NCBI RefSeq assembly: GCF_008087625.1 | Contig: NZ_CP042997.1 | Span: forward strand, 1,240,001 to 1,304,000 | Source of the DNA: Aquisphaera giovannonii | Lineage (GTDB): Bacteria; Planctomycetota; Planctomycetia; Isosphaerales; Isosphaeraceae | Direction: 5' to 3' | Length of the DNA stretch: 64,000 nucleotides | In this document: piece by piece, positions 56,842 through 64,000 of the stretch | Layout of the letters: every line of letters starts with the position of its first letter | How positions within the stretch are numbered: the first letter of the stretch is position 1 | Program-made: the position numbers and the translations under genes | Notes under the pieces: generated by a model | What the model saw: only the letters and a program-made list of their open reading frames with translations | Databases searched by the model: none | What the model was told of the DNA's origin: nothing

Positions 56842-58079
56842 CTACACCGCCGCAGCTATTTTGGTATGTTGGCCCCGCTTTCCTTCGGACTGGCCCCCGC
56901 ACATCTCAGGGACGGATCACGCCATGATTAGCACCCCGAATCAGTATCCCGTCCATCTCACGCCCGAGGATCGGCAGGCGCTCGAGGGAGTCACCCGCGA
57001 CCGCCGCTCCTCCGCGAGCAAGATCCGCCGCGCCCGCGCGCTGCTGCTGAGCGACCATAACCGGCCCGGCGGGCACATGACCGGGCCGCAGGTCGCCGAC
57101 GCCCTGGGTATGCACCTCAACACCGTCGCGCGGCTCCGCCGTAGCTTCGCCCGCCAGGGCGGCCAGCCGGCCCTGGAGCGCAAGCCTCGGGACGAGCCGG
57201 CCGTCGCGCCGATCGTCGATGGCCGCGTCGAGGCCCACCTCATCGCCATCTGCACCGGCCCGCCCCCGGAGGGCCGCTGCCGATGGACCATGGAACTGAT
57301 CGCCGGAGAGTTGGTGCGCAGCGAGGTCGTCGAGTCGATCAGCGGCGAGACCGTCCGGCGGGCGCTAAAAAAAATGAGCTGAAGCCCTGGCAGAAGCGGT
57401 CGTGGTGCGTCCCGGAGCGGGACCGCGCCCGCTTCGTCGCCGACATGGAGGCGGTGCTCGACGTCTACGCCGAGCCGCGCGACGTGGCGCACCCGCTGGT
57501 CTGCATGGACGAGGCGGCCAAGCAGCTGACCGAGGGCGTCGAGCCGACGACGGCGGCGATCCCGGGCCGGGCGGCCAAGGAGGACTACCACTACGAGCGC
57601 CGCGGGGTGCGGGCGATCTTCATGTTCTTCGACCCGATCCGCGGCTGGCGGCGGGTCAGCGGGCGGGACAGCCGGATGCGCGCCGACTGGGCCGAGGAGG
57701 TGCGGCGGCTGCTGGACGAGGACTACCCCCACGCCGAGTTGGTGACGCTGGTGTGCGACAACCTGAACACGCACGGCATCGCGTCGCTGTACGAGGCGTT
57801 CCCGGCCGCCGAGGCGCATCGGCTGGCGCGGCGGCTGCGGATCGTGCACACGCCGCGCAGCGGCAGCTGGCTGAACGTGGCGGAGATCGAGCTGTCGGTA
57901 CTGGCGCGGCAGTGCCTGGACCGGCGCATGGGCAGCGGCGAGGAGGTCGACGCCGAGTGCGCCGCGTGGGAGCGGGCGAGGAACGCCGAGGGGAGCCGCG
58001 TGATATGGCGTTTCACCACGGCGGACGCCCGCATCAAGCTGAGGCACCTCTACCCACAAATTTGATTGTGGCGGTCTAC
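56842..58079 (+). mobile_element. IS630-family insertion sequence
   Basis: The element starts CTACACCGCC and ends GGCGGTCTAC, giving imperfect inverted repeats that extend inward about 20 bases. It is flanked by TA at 56840-56841 and 58080-58081, the target duplication of IS630/Tc1/mariner elements. It carries one transposase in two frames. It lies inside the MITE-like repeat. Confidence 0.85.
56924..58065 (+). CDS. IS630-family transposase (two frames joined by -1 frameshift)
   Basis: The first frame (56924-57382) encodes 152 residues with a helix-turn-helix: SASKIRRARALLLSDHNRPGG and VADALGMHLNTVARLRRSF, ending ALKKMS. At the A8 tract 57367-57374 a -1 slip would join it to the second frame, ALKKNELKPWQKRSW, which continues to 58065 with the DDE catalytic part: MDEAAKQL (first Asp), CDNLNTHG (second Asp) and SWLNVAEIELSVLARQC (Glu). 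Both frames have the same protein similarity, so the slip is probably programmed. If not used, the element is inactive. Confidence 0.85.
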
Positions 58080-58110
58080 TACAAAAAAACATAAGAGCCG
58101 ATGATACGGC

Positions 58111-58210
58111 CTGGTAGGGGGCGCCAAGCGATGGCGCGGACGCACCGGACTCATCTTCCCGCTGGCCGACAACGTCCGGCCGCCGAAGTAAGGGCTGGAA
58201 TCTCCCGACG
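58111..58210 (+). repeat. Duplicated permease 3' end with partial repeat arm
   Basis: 58111-58146 resembles a diverged left arm of the MITE-like repeat, and 58147-58210 repeats the last codons of the ABC permease and following bases (compare 56631-56692) with only a few changes: the stop TAGGGG is TAAGGG here. It is a non-coding relic of a local duplication. Confidence 0.7.
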
Positions 58211-58237
58211 ACACGGCCGCCGCCTCGCGTCGCAATC

Positions 58238-58394
58238 TTTTGTAGGGTGCGTCTCGACGCACCGGACCGCCGCATCATGCGGAGCGAGCAGTCATCGGGG
58301 AGGTGAGGCGTCCGGGCTCCGCTCGAATACGAGCGGGGCCCGAGCCGTCGGCGAGGACGAGCCGATCCGGTGCGTCGAGACGCACCCTACAAAA
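58238..58394. repeat. Second MITE-like element with perfect 29-bp terminal repeats
   Basis: The first 29 bases (TTTTGTAGGGTGCGTC...CACCGGA) are exactly the reverse complement of 58366-58394. The central 100 bases are not coding and contain a short GC-rich stem. A shorter related piece (GCGTCAAGCCACGGCGCGGACGCACC) is near 59130. It is of the same family as the repeat at 56715. Confidence 0.8.
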
Positions 58395-58404
58395 CAACAT
58401 GGCT

Positions 58405-58797
58405 TTACCAGATGCGGGTGACGCCGTGGGCGTCCAACGCCGCGTCGGCGCTCACCATCGGGGCCCGCTCCACCAAGGATTGGGCGGAGAGGAGCCGGTC
58501 GAACGGGTCCTTGTGACCGGGCACGAAGGGCATACGACCCAGGAAGGCTGTGTGCGCGGTTTCAATGGGGAGAATCCGGAAGCCGTGGTCATCGTGCATG
58601 AGGCCGAGGGAATCCTCATGGGGGCGGTCCAGGATCATCTCGCCGATGCTGACCTTGACGGCGACCTCCCAGCAGGAGGCCGGGCTGATCAGGATCTCGT
58701 TGGCCGCGTCCTGGATCAAGGATCGGGCCGTCTCGCTGAGGTGTGGCGAACCTTCGACATACCAGTAGATGGCGTGCGTGTCGAGGAGGAGCCTCAC
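58405..58797 (-). CDS. PIN-domain toxin (VapC-like)
   Basis: A 130-residue PIN nuclease. RLLLDTHAIYWYVEG has the first aspartate, ASCWEVAVKVSIGEM the glutamate, KDPFDRLLSAQSL the second Asp region and MVSADAALDAHGV the last acidic residue. Toxins of this kind cut RNA. Its start overlaps the stop of the Phd-like antitoxin (ATGA). Confidence 0.88.
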   Translation of the reverse strand: MRLLLDTHAIYWYVEGSPHLSETARSLIQDAANEILISPASCWEVAVKVSIGEMILDRPHEDSLGLMHDDHGFRILPIETAHTAFLGRMPFVPGHKDPFDRLLSAQSLVERAPMVSADAALDAHGVTRIW

Positions 58798-59033
58798 GGC
58801 ATGTATTCCTGGAAGTCCGCGAGGTGCTCCTCATCGTCCGACACGACGGTGATGAATCCCTTGCCCAGCCCCGGCGGCGGGCGAAGCCCCGTCCCCGGTT
58901 TCGGCGACGCGCCGACGATACGTGCGACGGGCTTCCGGTCCTCGGTGATGATGACCTCCTCCCCGGGGCCGAGATGCAGGATAAGTTCCCGAAGTCGAAC
59001 CTGGACTTCATCAATGCTCAGAACGGTTGACAT
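58794..59033 (-). CDS. Phd/YefM-family antitoxin
   Basis: A 79-residue antitoxin. MSTVLSIDEVQVRLRELILHL...GEEVIITEDRKPVARIVG is the N-terminal dimerisation and DNA-binding fold of Phd/YefM; the C-terminal FITVVSDDEEHLADFQEY is the toxin-binding tail. ATG 59033 fits the family start. It lies upstream of the PIN gene in the usual order. Confidence 0.85.
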   Translation of the reverse strand: MSTVLSIDEVQVRLRELILHLGPGEEVIITEDRKPVARIVGASPKPGTGLRPPPGLGKGFITVVSDDEEHLADFQEYMP

Positions 59034-59190
59034 TCTTGAACCCCTCCATGGGGAGGGCCCGGGGACGTGGCCCGGATCGATGCCGTGATGCGATCGAGTC
59101 GATTCCATGATCGGCCCGACTTGCGGGGCGCGTCAAGCCACGGCGCGGACGCACCCCGCGGAAGAGGGCCCACGGCAGCGGGGCCGTCGA

Positions 59191-61131
59191 TCATCCCAGG
59201 ATCAGCGGCGACCGCTTCTCGGCGGCCTCGTCCATGAAGGACTGGACGCGGCCGACGAGGTCCTCGGGGTCGGGGGTGGTGCCCTCCAGGATCAGGGCGT
59301 TGGCCCAGAGCTGGAGGCCGCACTGCTTGATGAAGGCGTCGTGCTCGTTGTTGGCGCTCAGGCGGCTGAGGCGCCTGATGAGGGCGGCCTTCGGGTTGAC
59401 CTCGAGGATCCGGGACATCTCCGGGAAGTCCTTGTTGGTCATCTTCATCAGGCGCTGCATCTGGACGCTGAAGCCGCCGTCGGCGTTGACCAGGCAGCAG
59501 GGGCTGTCGGTGAGCCGCTCGGACTTGCGGACCTCGCGGACGCGGGGGCCGATGGCCTCGCGGAAGAGGTCCAGCACGCGGCTGAAGCCGCCCTCGGCGT
59601 CCTTCTCCGCGCCCTCGGCCTCGGGCGTCTCCACCTTGTCCTTCGCGGACTCGGGGAGCTCCAGGTCGTCGGAATCGATCGAGGTCAGCGTCTTGCCGCC
59701 GTAGGCGCCCAGGGCGTTCATCACGAACTCGTCCACGGGCTCGGTGAGGTAGAGCACCTCCAGCCCCTTGCGGCGGAAGATCTCCAGGTTCGGGCTCTTG
59801 CGGATCGCGCCCGGGTCGGGGCCGCCCAGGTAGTAGATCCGCTTCTGGTCCTCCGGCATCCGCTTGATGTACTCATCGAGCGAGACGCGGGCCTCCGGGT
59901 CCTCGGAATTCGAGGAGCCGAACCGCAGCAGCTTCGCCAGCCGCTCCCGGTTGGCCGGGTCGGTGATGGCCCCCTCCTTGAGCATGATGCCGAACTGGGC
60001 GGAGAACTTCTGGAACTCCTCCGGCTGCTCCTCGGCCAGCCGGTCGAGGCGGTCGAAGACGCCCTTCAGGAGCGAGGTCCGGATCCGGCGGATGACCGAG
60101 TTGTCCTGGAGCGTCTCGCGGGAGACGTTCAGCGGCAGGTCCTCGGAATCGACCAGGCCGACGACGAAGCGGAGGTACTCCGGCAGCAGCTCGCGGCAGT
60201 CAGACTGGACGAGGATCCGCTTGGCGCAGAGGCTCAGCCCGTGCTCCAGCCGGGCGAAGCCGAACCGCTCCAGGTTCGTCGGCGGGCTGAAGAGCACGGC
60301 GCGGAACTGGATGGGGCTGTCGGCCGCGAGGTGGACGTGCCAGAGCGGCTTCTCGTCGGCGTGATGGGTCAGGTGCTGGTAGAACTTCGCGTACTGCTCC
60401 TCGGTCACCTGGCTCTTGGGCTCGACCCAGATCGGCTTCTGGTCGTTGAGGACCTCGCCGGAGGCCAGGCGGATCGGGTGCGGGACGAAGCTGGAATAGC
60501 GCCGGATGATCTCCCGGATCCGGGCGGGCGTGGCCAGGTCCTTCGTGTCGTCCTTGAGGTGCAGGACGATCTCGGTGCCCCGCGGCACGGAGCCCTCGGC
60601 CGGCGAGACCGCGAAGCTGCCCAGGCCCTCGGACTCCCACTCCCAGCCGGCCTCCTCCTTGTAGCTCCTCGTGCGGACGACCACCTTGTCGGCGATCATG
60701 AAGGCCGAGTAGAAGCCGACGCCGAACTGGCCGATCAGCGACAGGTCCGGCTTGCCGGAGCCCCCCTGCCCCTCGCCCTGGGCCTTCGCCTGGCTGGCGA
60801 GGTTCTTCAGGAACTCGCCGGAGCCGCTGTGGGCGATCGTCCCCAGGTTGGTGACCAGCTCGTCGTGCGTCATCCCGATGCCGTTGTCGCGGATGACCAG
60901 CGTCTTCTCGGACTCGCGGGGGTCGATCGTGATCTCGAGCGTCCCGGAGTCGCGCCGCGACTCGTCGGTCAGGGCGATGTAGCGCATCTTGTCCAGCGCA
61001 TCGGAGGCGTTCGACACGAGCTCCCGGACCGCGATCTCCTTGGACTGGTAGAGCGAGTGCGAGAGCAGGTGGAGGAGCTGCTTGATCTCCGCCTGGAACG
61101 TGAACTCTTGCCGGTCGGTCGCCGTCGCCAT
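59191..61131 (-). CDS. htpG: Molecular chaperone HtpG (Hsp90)
   Basis: A 646-residue bacterial Hsp90. The N-terminal ATPase domain has EFTFQAEIKQLLHLLSHSLY, ELVSNASDALDKMR, DNGIGM and GQFGVGFYSAFMIADKV. The middle domain contains WRVHLAADSPIQFRAVLF-like 'WHVHLAADSPIQFRAVLF' and the catalytic arginine region LNVSRETLQDN. The C-terminal dimerisation domain ends with LWANALILEG. ATG 61131 gives the family length. No heat-shock promoter or CIRCE element is visible in the 500-base upstream gap. Confidence 0.96.
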   Translation of the reverse strand: MATATDRQEFTFQAEIKQLLHLLSHSLYQSKEIAVRELVSNASDALDKMRYIALTDESRRDSGTLEITIDPRESEKTLVIRDNGIGMTHDELVTNLGTIAHSGSGEFLKNLASQAKAQGEGQGGSGKPDLSLIGQFGVGFYSAFMIADKVVVRTRSYKEEAGWEWESEGLGSFAVSPAEGSVPRGTEIVLHLKDDTKDLATPARIREIIRRYSSFVPHPIRLASGEVLNDQKPIWVEPKSQVTEEQYAKFYQHLTHHADEKPLWHVHLAADSPIQFRAVLFSPPTNLERFGFARLEHGLSLCAKRILVQSDCRELLPEYLRFVVGLVDSEDLPLNVSRETLQDNSVIRRIRTSLLKGVFDRLDRLAEEQPEEFQKFSAQFGIMLKEGAITDPANRERLAKLLRFGSSNSEDPEARVSLDEYIKRMPEDQKRIYYLGGPDPGAIRKSPNLEIFRRKGLEVLYLTEPVDEFVMNALGAYGGKTLTSIDSDDLELPESAKDKVETPEAEGAEKDAEGGFSRVLDLFREAIGPRVREVRKSERLTDSPCCLVNADGGFSVQMQRLMKMTNKDFPEMSRILEVNPKAALIRRLSRLSANNEHDAFIKQCGLQLWANALILEGTTPDPEDLVGRVQSFMDEAAEKRSPLILG

Positions 61132-61635
61132 CGTCGTCACCCAAGCAAGGACGCCCCGTCGCGGGGCCGTGATCACCTCCCGGCGTCGAGACGTGAGCCC
61201 GCCGGGGCCATCGGCCTGGTCAGCAAGCCGCGTACCATCGCATTGCCTGCTCGCAAGGATTTGTCGGGTAACAACTTCGGATCCCAAGCCGGATGCCGAG
61301 GTTTGTCCGACCCATGCCAGGCTGGAGGCGCAGCGTCAAAATGGCAGCCCGCGCCCGTCGCACGGATCCGGCTCGGCCCGGCCGGGTCCCCCCTGGACTG
61401 GGAGAAAGCGTTTTTCGTTTTCTTGCGATTGTGGGCTTTCGGTGAGGACACGGATAGGGAACCGGGTGTATTCCGCGAGGGCCTCTTAAAGTTTCGCCAT
61501 TCTGCGCCTCCTGGCCACGCTGCCGGGTTGTCGAGGGGCGACGCGCTGAAATAGAACGGCCCGAGGCCGCGGCTCGCGTCGGCGGCCCGGATCGAAGGCG
61601 AACATCCTTGAAGATATCGACCCTGGGGCAATCCG
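61132..61635. other. Divergent intergenic region of htpG
   Basis: About 500 bases between reverse htpG and the forward phosphodiesterase gene. It should contain both promoters. It has a few AT-richer patches (around 61260 and 61490) but no CIRCE-like palindrome, no clear -35/-10 pair and no gene. Confidence 0.4.
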
Positions 61636-64000
61636 ATGAAGCATCGTGATCTCGATCGTCGTGCACGCAGTCGCCGGCTGCGTCCGGAAGTGGGCGAGAC
61701 GCTGGAGGCCCGCCAACTCCTCAGCGGGGCCGGCCGCAACGTGGTCATCATCGTCGTCGACGGTCTTCGGCCGGGCTCGATCAACCCGACGGACGCGCCG
61801 ACGCTCTACTCGATCCAGCAGTCCGGGGTGAACTTCACGAACAGCCACTCGGTCTTCCCGACCTTCACGACGCCCAACTCGGCGGCGATCGCGACGGGGC
61901 ACTATCCCGGGGACACCGGCGACTTCAGCAACACGGTCTACGCGGGCTACCCGGTGCCGCCGGCGGGGCTGTCGCCGACGCCCTTCCTGGAGAGCGACTC
62001 GGTGCTCGGGGACGTGGACGAGCACTACGGCGGGAACTTCCTGAGCGAGGAGTCGCTTCTCGCCTACGCCCGCCAGAACGGCTACGACACCGCCGCGGTG
62101 GGCAAGCTCGGCCCGGTCCTGATCCAGGACGTCACGCAGGGCAATCCGTCGGGCGGGGCGGTCCCCGCGCCGACCACCATCGTCATCGACGACAACACGG
62201 GCAAGGCCGGCGGGATCCCGCTCCCGGCCGCACTCACGCAGCGCCTGGTGGCGGCGGGCGTGATCGGGTACGCGGGCCAGCCGGCGGGCACGGTCTCCGG
62301 GGCGATCGCCGGGGCCCAGGTCGTGGCCCCCGACCGGAGCAACCGGGATCCGTCGCAGGCCTTCACCGGCCCCGCGGCGAACGTGGCCTCGAACAACGGG
62401 TTCTCGGGGAGCAACGTCGCCGCCGGGACCGCGGCGCCGAACACCGTGCAGCAGCAGTTCTTCACCGACGCGATCACCAAGGGGGTGCTCCCGCAGTTCG
62501 CCAGCGACGGCAAGCCGTTCGCCATGGTCTACTGGTCGCGCGACGCCGACGGCACCCAGCACAACCAGGGCGACAGCCTGGGCAGCCTGGCCCCGGGCAT
62601 CGACGGGGCGACGTCCCGGGCGGCGGTCAAGAACGCCGACGACAACATCCGGCAGATCCTGGACGCCCTCCGGGCGAGCGGCCAGCTCGCCACGACCGAC
62701 GTGTTCATCACGGCCGACCACGGCTTCTCCACGATCAGCCGGCAGGCCCTGGACACCGGCGGCTCGATCCGCTCGTACGCCTCGTCGCTCTCGTACCCGG
62801 GCGTGAACCAGGGCTTCCTGCCGACGGGCTTCGTCGCGATCGACCTGGCGCACACGCTCGGCCTGCCGCTCTACGACCCGGACACGACCGTCAACGGCCC
62901 GAACAACCAGCCGGCCAGCTACAGCCCCGTCGACCCGACGAAGGGCCAGCGCCCCCGGAGCGGCGACGGCCTGATCGGCGGCACGGGGGCGATCCCGGCG
63001 AGCGGCCAGGCGCCCGACGCCCAGGTCATCGTCGCCGCCAACGGCGGCTCGGACCTCATCTACGTCCCGAGCAAGGACGCGGCCACGGTCCGGAGGATCG
63101 TCGACTTCCTCAGCAAGCAGGACTACACCAGCGGGCTGTTCGTGGACGACGCGATGGGCTCGATCCCCGGGACGCTCCCCCTGAGCGAGATCAACCTGAA
63201 GGGGATCGCCACGCTGCCGACGCCGACGATCGTGATCAACTTCCGGACCTTCAGCACCGACTCGACCAACCCCCTGATGACCGGCGTGGAGGTCGCCGAC
63301 ACGACCCTCCAGCAGGGCCAGGGCATGCACGGCTCGTTCGGCCGCCAGGACACGTTCAACACGATGCTGGCGATCGGCCCGGACTTCAAGTCGGGCTACG
63401 CCGACCCGCTGCCGGTGAGCAACGCGGACGTCAACGGCACGCTCGCCACGGTGCTCGGGTTCCAGATCCCGTCGCTCGGCTCGCTCTCCGGCCGCACCCT
63501 GAGCGAGGCGCTGGTGCAGCAGGCGGGCGCGATGTCGGGCGTGACGCTGACGCCGGGCGTCCTCGCCTCGGCTCCGGACGCCTCCGGCACGCGGACGTTC
63601 CTGGCCTACCAGGACGTGACCTACTCCTTGAATGGGGCGACGGTCACTCGCCGCTACTTCGACGCCGCCGGCTACGCGGGCCGGACGGTCGGGCTGCCGG
63701 TCCTCCAGGGCGGGGCGCAGGGCGGCAGCCTCTTCGCCGGCCCGCAGGACCTCGCCGTGGTCGGGGGGACGGCCGGAGACCTGCTCTATGCCGGGCCCAA
63801 CCCGACCCAGCTCATCAGCGGGCCGGCGGCGGACCGCTTCGTCCTCACTCGCGGCGCGGGCCTCGCGACGGTCGTCGGCTTCGACGCCTCGCAGGGCGAC
63901 CGGATCGGCCTCCCGCGCGGGTTCTCCCTCGGCGGGCTTTCGCTCAGGAACGGGACCGGCGCCTACGCCGGCGACACCCTGATCTATAGCAGGGGGAATC
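61636..64000 (+). CDS. Exported NPP-type phosphodiesterase/alkaline phosphatase-like protein, partial
   Basis: The reading frame is open from ATG 61636 to the window end (788 codons). A basic N-terminus with LEARQLLSG (residues 23-31) is the planctomycete export-associated motif. VVIIVVDGLRP carries the first metal aspartate; SVFPTFTTPNSAAIATGHYPG is the NPP signature with the threonine nucleophile; VFITADHGFST is the metal-binding DHG, and QGMHGSF adds a histidine. After about residue 650 a C-terminal beta region with 'DRFVLTRGAGLATVVGFDASQGDRI' resembles the end of RTX/hemolysin-type calcium-binding parts. It is exported and probably cleaves phosphodiesters. The stop lies outside the window. 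Confidence 0.82.
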   Translation, partial: MKHRDLDRRARSRRLRPEVGETLEARQLLSGAGRNVVIIVVDGLRPGSINPTDAPTLYSIQQSGVNFTNSHSVFPTFTTPNSAAIATGHYPGDTGDFSNTVYAGYPVPPAGLSPTPFLESDSVLGDVDEHYGGNFLSEESLLAYARQNGYDTAAVGKLGPVLIQDVTQGNPSGGAVPAPTTIVIDDNTGKAGGIPLPAALTQRLVAAGVIGYAGQPAGTVSGAIAGAQVVAPDRSNRDPSQAFTGPAANVASNNGFSGSNVAAGTAAPNTVQQQFFTDAITKGVLPQFASDGKPFAMVYWSRDADGTQHNQGDSLGSLAPGIDGATSRAAVKNADDNIRQILDALRASGQLATTDVFITADHGFSTISRQALDTGGSIRSYASSLSYPGVNQGFLPTGFVAIDLAHTLGLPLYDPDTTVNGPNNQPASYSPVDPTKGQRPRSGDGLIGGTGAIPASGQAPDAQVIVAANGGSDLIYVPSKDAATVRRIVDFLSKQDYTSGLFVDDAMGSIPGTLPLSEINLKGIATLPTPTIVINFRTFSTDSTNPLMTGVEVADTTLQQGQGMHGSFGRQDTFNTMLAIGPDFKSGYADPLPVSNADVNGTLATVLGFQIPSLGSLSGRTLSEALVQQAGAMSGVTLTPGVLASAPDASGTRTFLAYQDVTYSLNGATVTRRYFDAAGYAGRTVGLPVLQGGAQGGSLFAGPQDLAVVGGTAGDLLYAGPNPTQLISGPAADRFVLTRGAGLATVVGFDASQGDRIGLPRGFSLGGLSLRNGTGAYAGDTLIYSRGN

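Larger units (their letters stand above)
58082..58404. other. Intergenic, filled by repeats
   Basis: About 320 bases with no gene. It holds the duplicated permease tail (58111-58210) and a second MITE-like repeat (58238-58394). Confidence 0.6.

Noticed and set aside
59107-61554. An 815-codon frame opposite htpG
   Set aside because: Mirror image of htpG, extending on both sides over the intergenic regions; no recognisable domain.

Overview
The window is GC-rich, gene-dense DNA that looks like a planctomycete chromosome, probably of the Isosphaeraceae type. The clues are two large exported proteins whose N-termini carry the planctomycete LE-x-R-x-LL-(S/T)-G motif, an ECF sigma factor fused to a membrane anchor and an extracytoplasmic domain, a Uma2-family protein, DUF433/DUF5615 and Phd/PIN toxin-antitoxin pairs, IS630 with a frameshifted transposase, and frequent GTG/TTG starts. 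This assignment is an inference from gene content; no 16S rRNA is present.

Region 1 (1-18507) is a biosynthetic island. A forward run holds the tail of an asparagine-synthase-like protein, an MTA-phosphorylase homologue, two radical SAM proteins, a sulfotransferase fused to a degenerate pyruvate-kinase-like domain, a DegT/StsC-type aminotransferase, a glycosyltransferase-TPR protein and a Gfo/Idh/MocA dehydrogenase. It is followed by an FkbM methyltransferase, GT2 and GT4 glycosyltransferases, three more radical SAM proteins, an FAD oxidoreductase and a small papain-like peptidase. Together they suggest an amino-sugar or cyclitol-containing, sulfated or methylated glycoconjugate or related small molecule. 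No precursor peptide was found.

Region 2 (18.6-44.3 kb) is mostly ordinary chromosome: an IS630 remnant, an exported phosphoesterase, a BshB1-like deacetylase, purine genes (punA, purN), a second Gfo/Idh/MocA protein, tRNA-His, an ECF sigma factor, a NYN/PIN-like protein, a cyclophilin close to eukaryotic CypA, a 1460-residue double-Kelch surface protein, and rpoC standing alone without rpoB and ending in a strong hairpin. A Uma2 protein and a family-4-like uracil-DNA glycosylase follow.

Region 3 (44.4-51.5 kb) is the most interesting part. A six-gene reverse operon, nearly all with overlapping stop/start codons, matches the uncharacterised Salmonella STM4015-STM4014-STM4013-STM4012-STM4011 set (LRR protein, ATP-grasp-like protein, alkaline-phosphatase-fold hydrolase and two radical SAM enzymes), with a HAD phosphatase inserted. 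It faces a forward pair made of a 98-residue protein and an LRR/DUF6745-like protein.

Region 4 (51.6-64 kb) has a DUF433 antitoxin with a broken DUF5615 toxin, a GntR(YtrA)-ABC-permease operon with a palindromic operator over its promoter, an IS630 element nested in a MITE-like repeat beside a duplicated permease tail, a Phd/VapC-like pair, htpG, and the start of an exported NPP-type phosphodiesterase that runs off the end.
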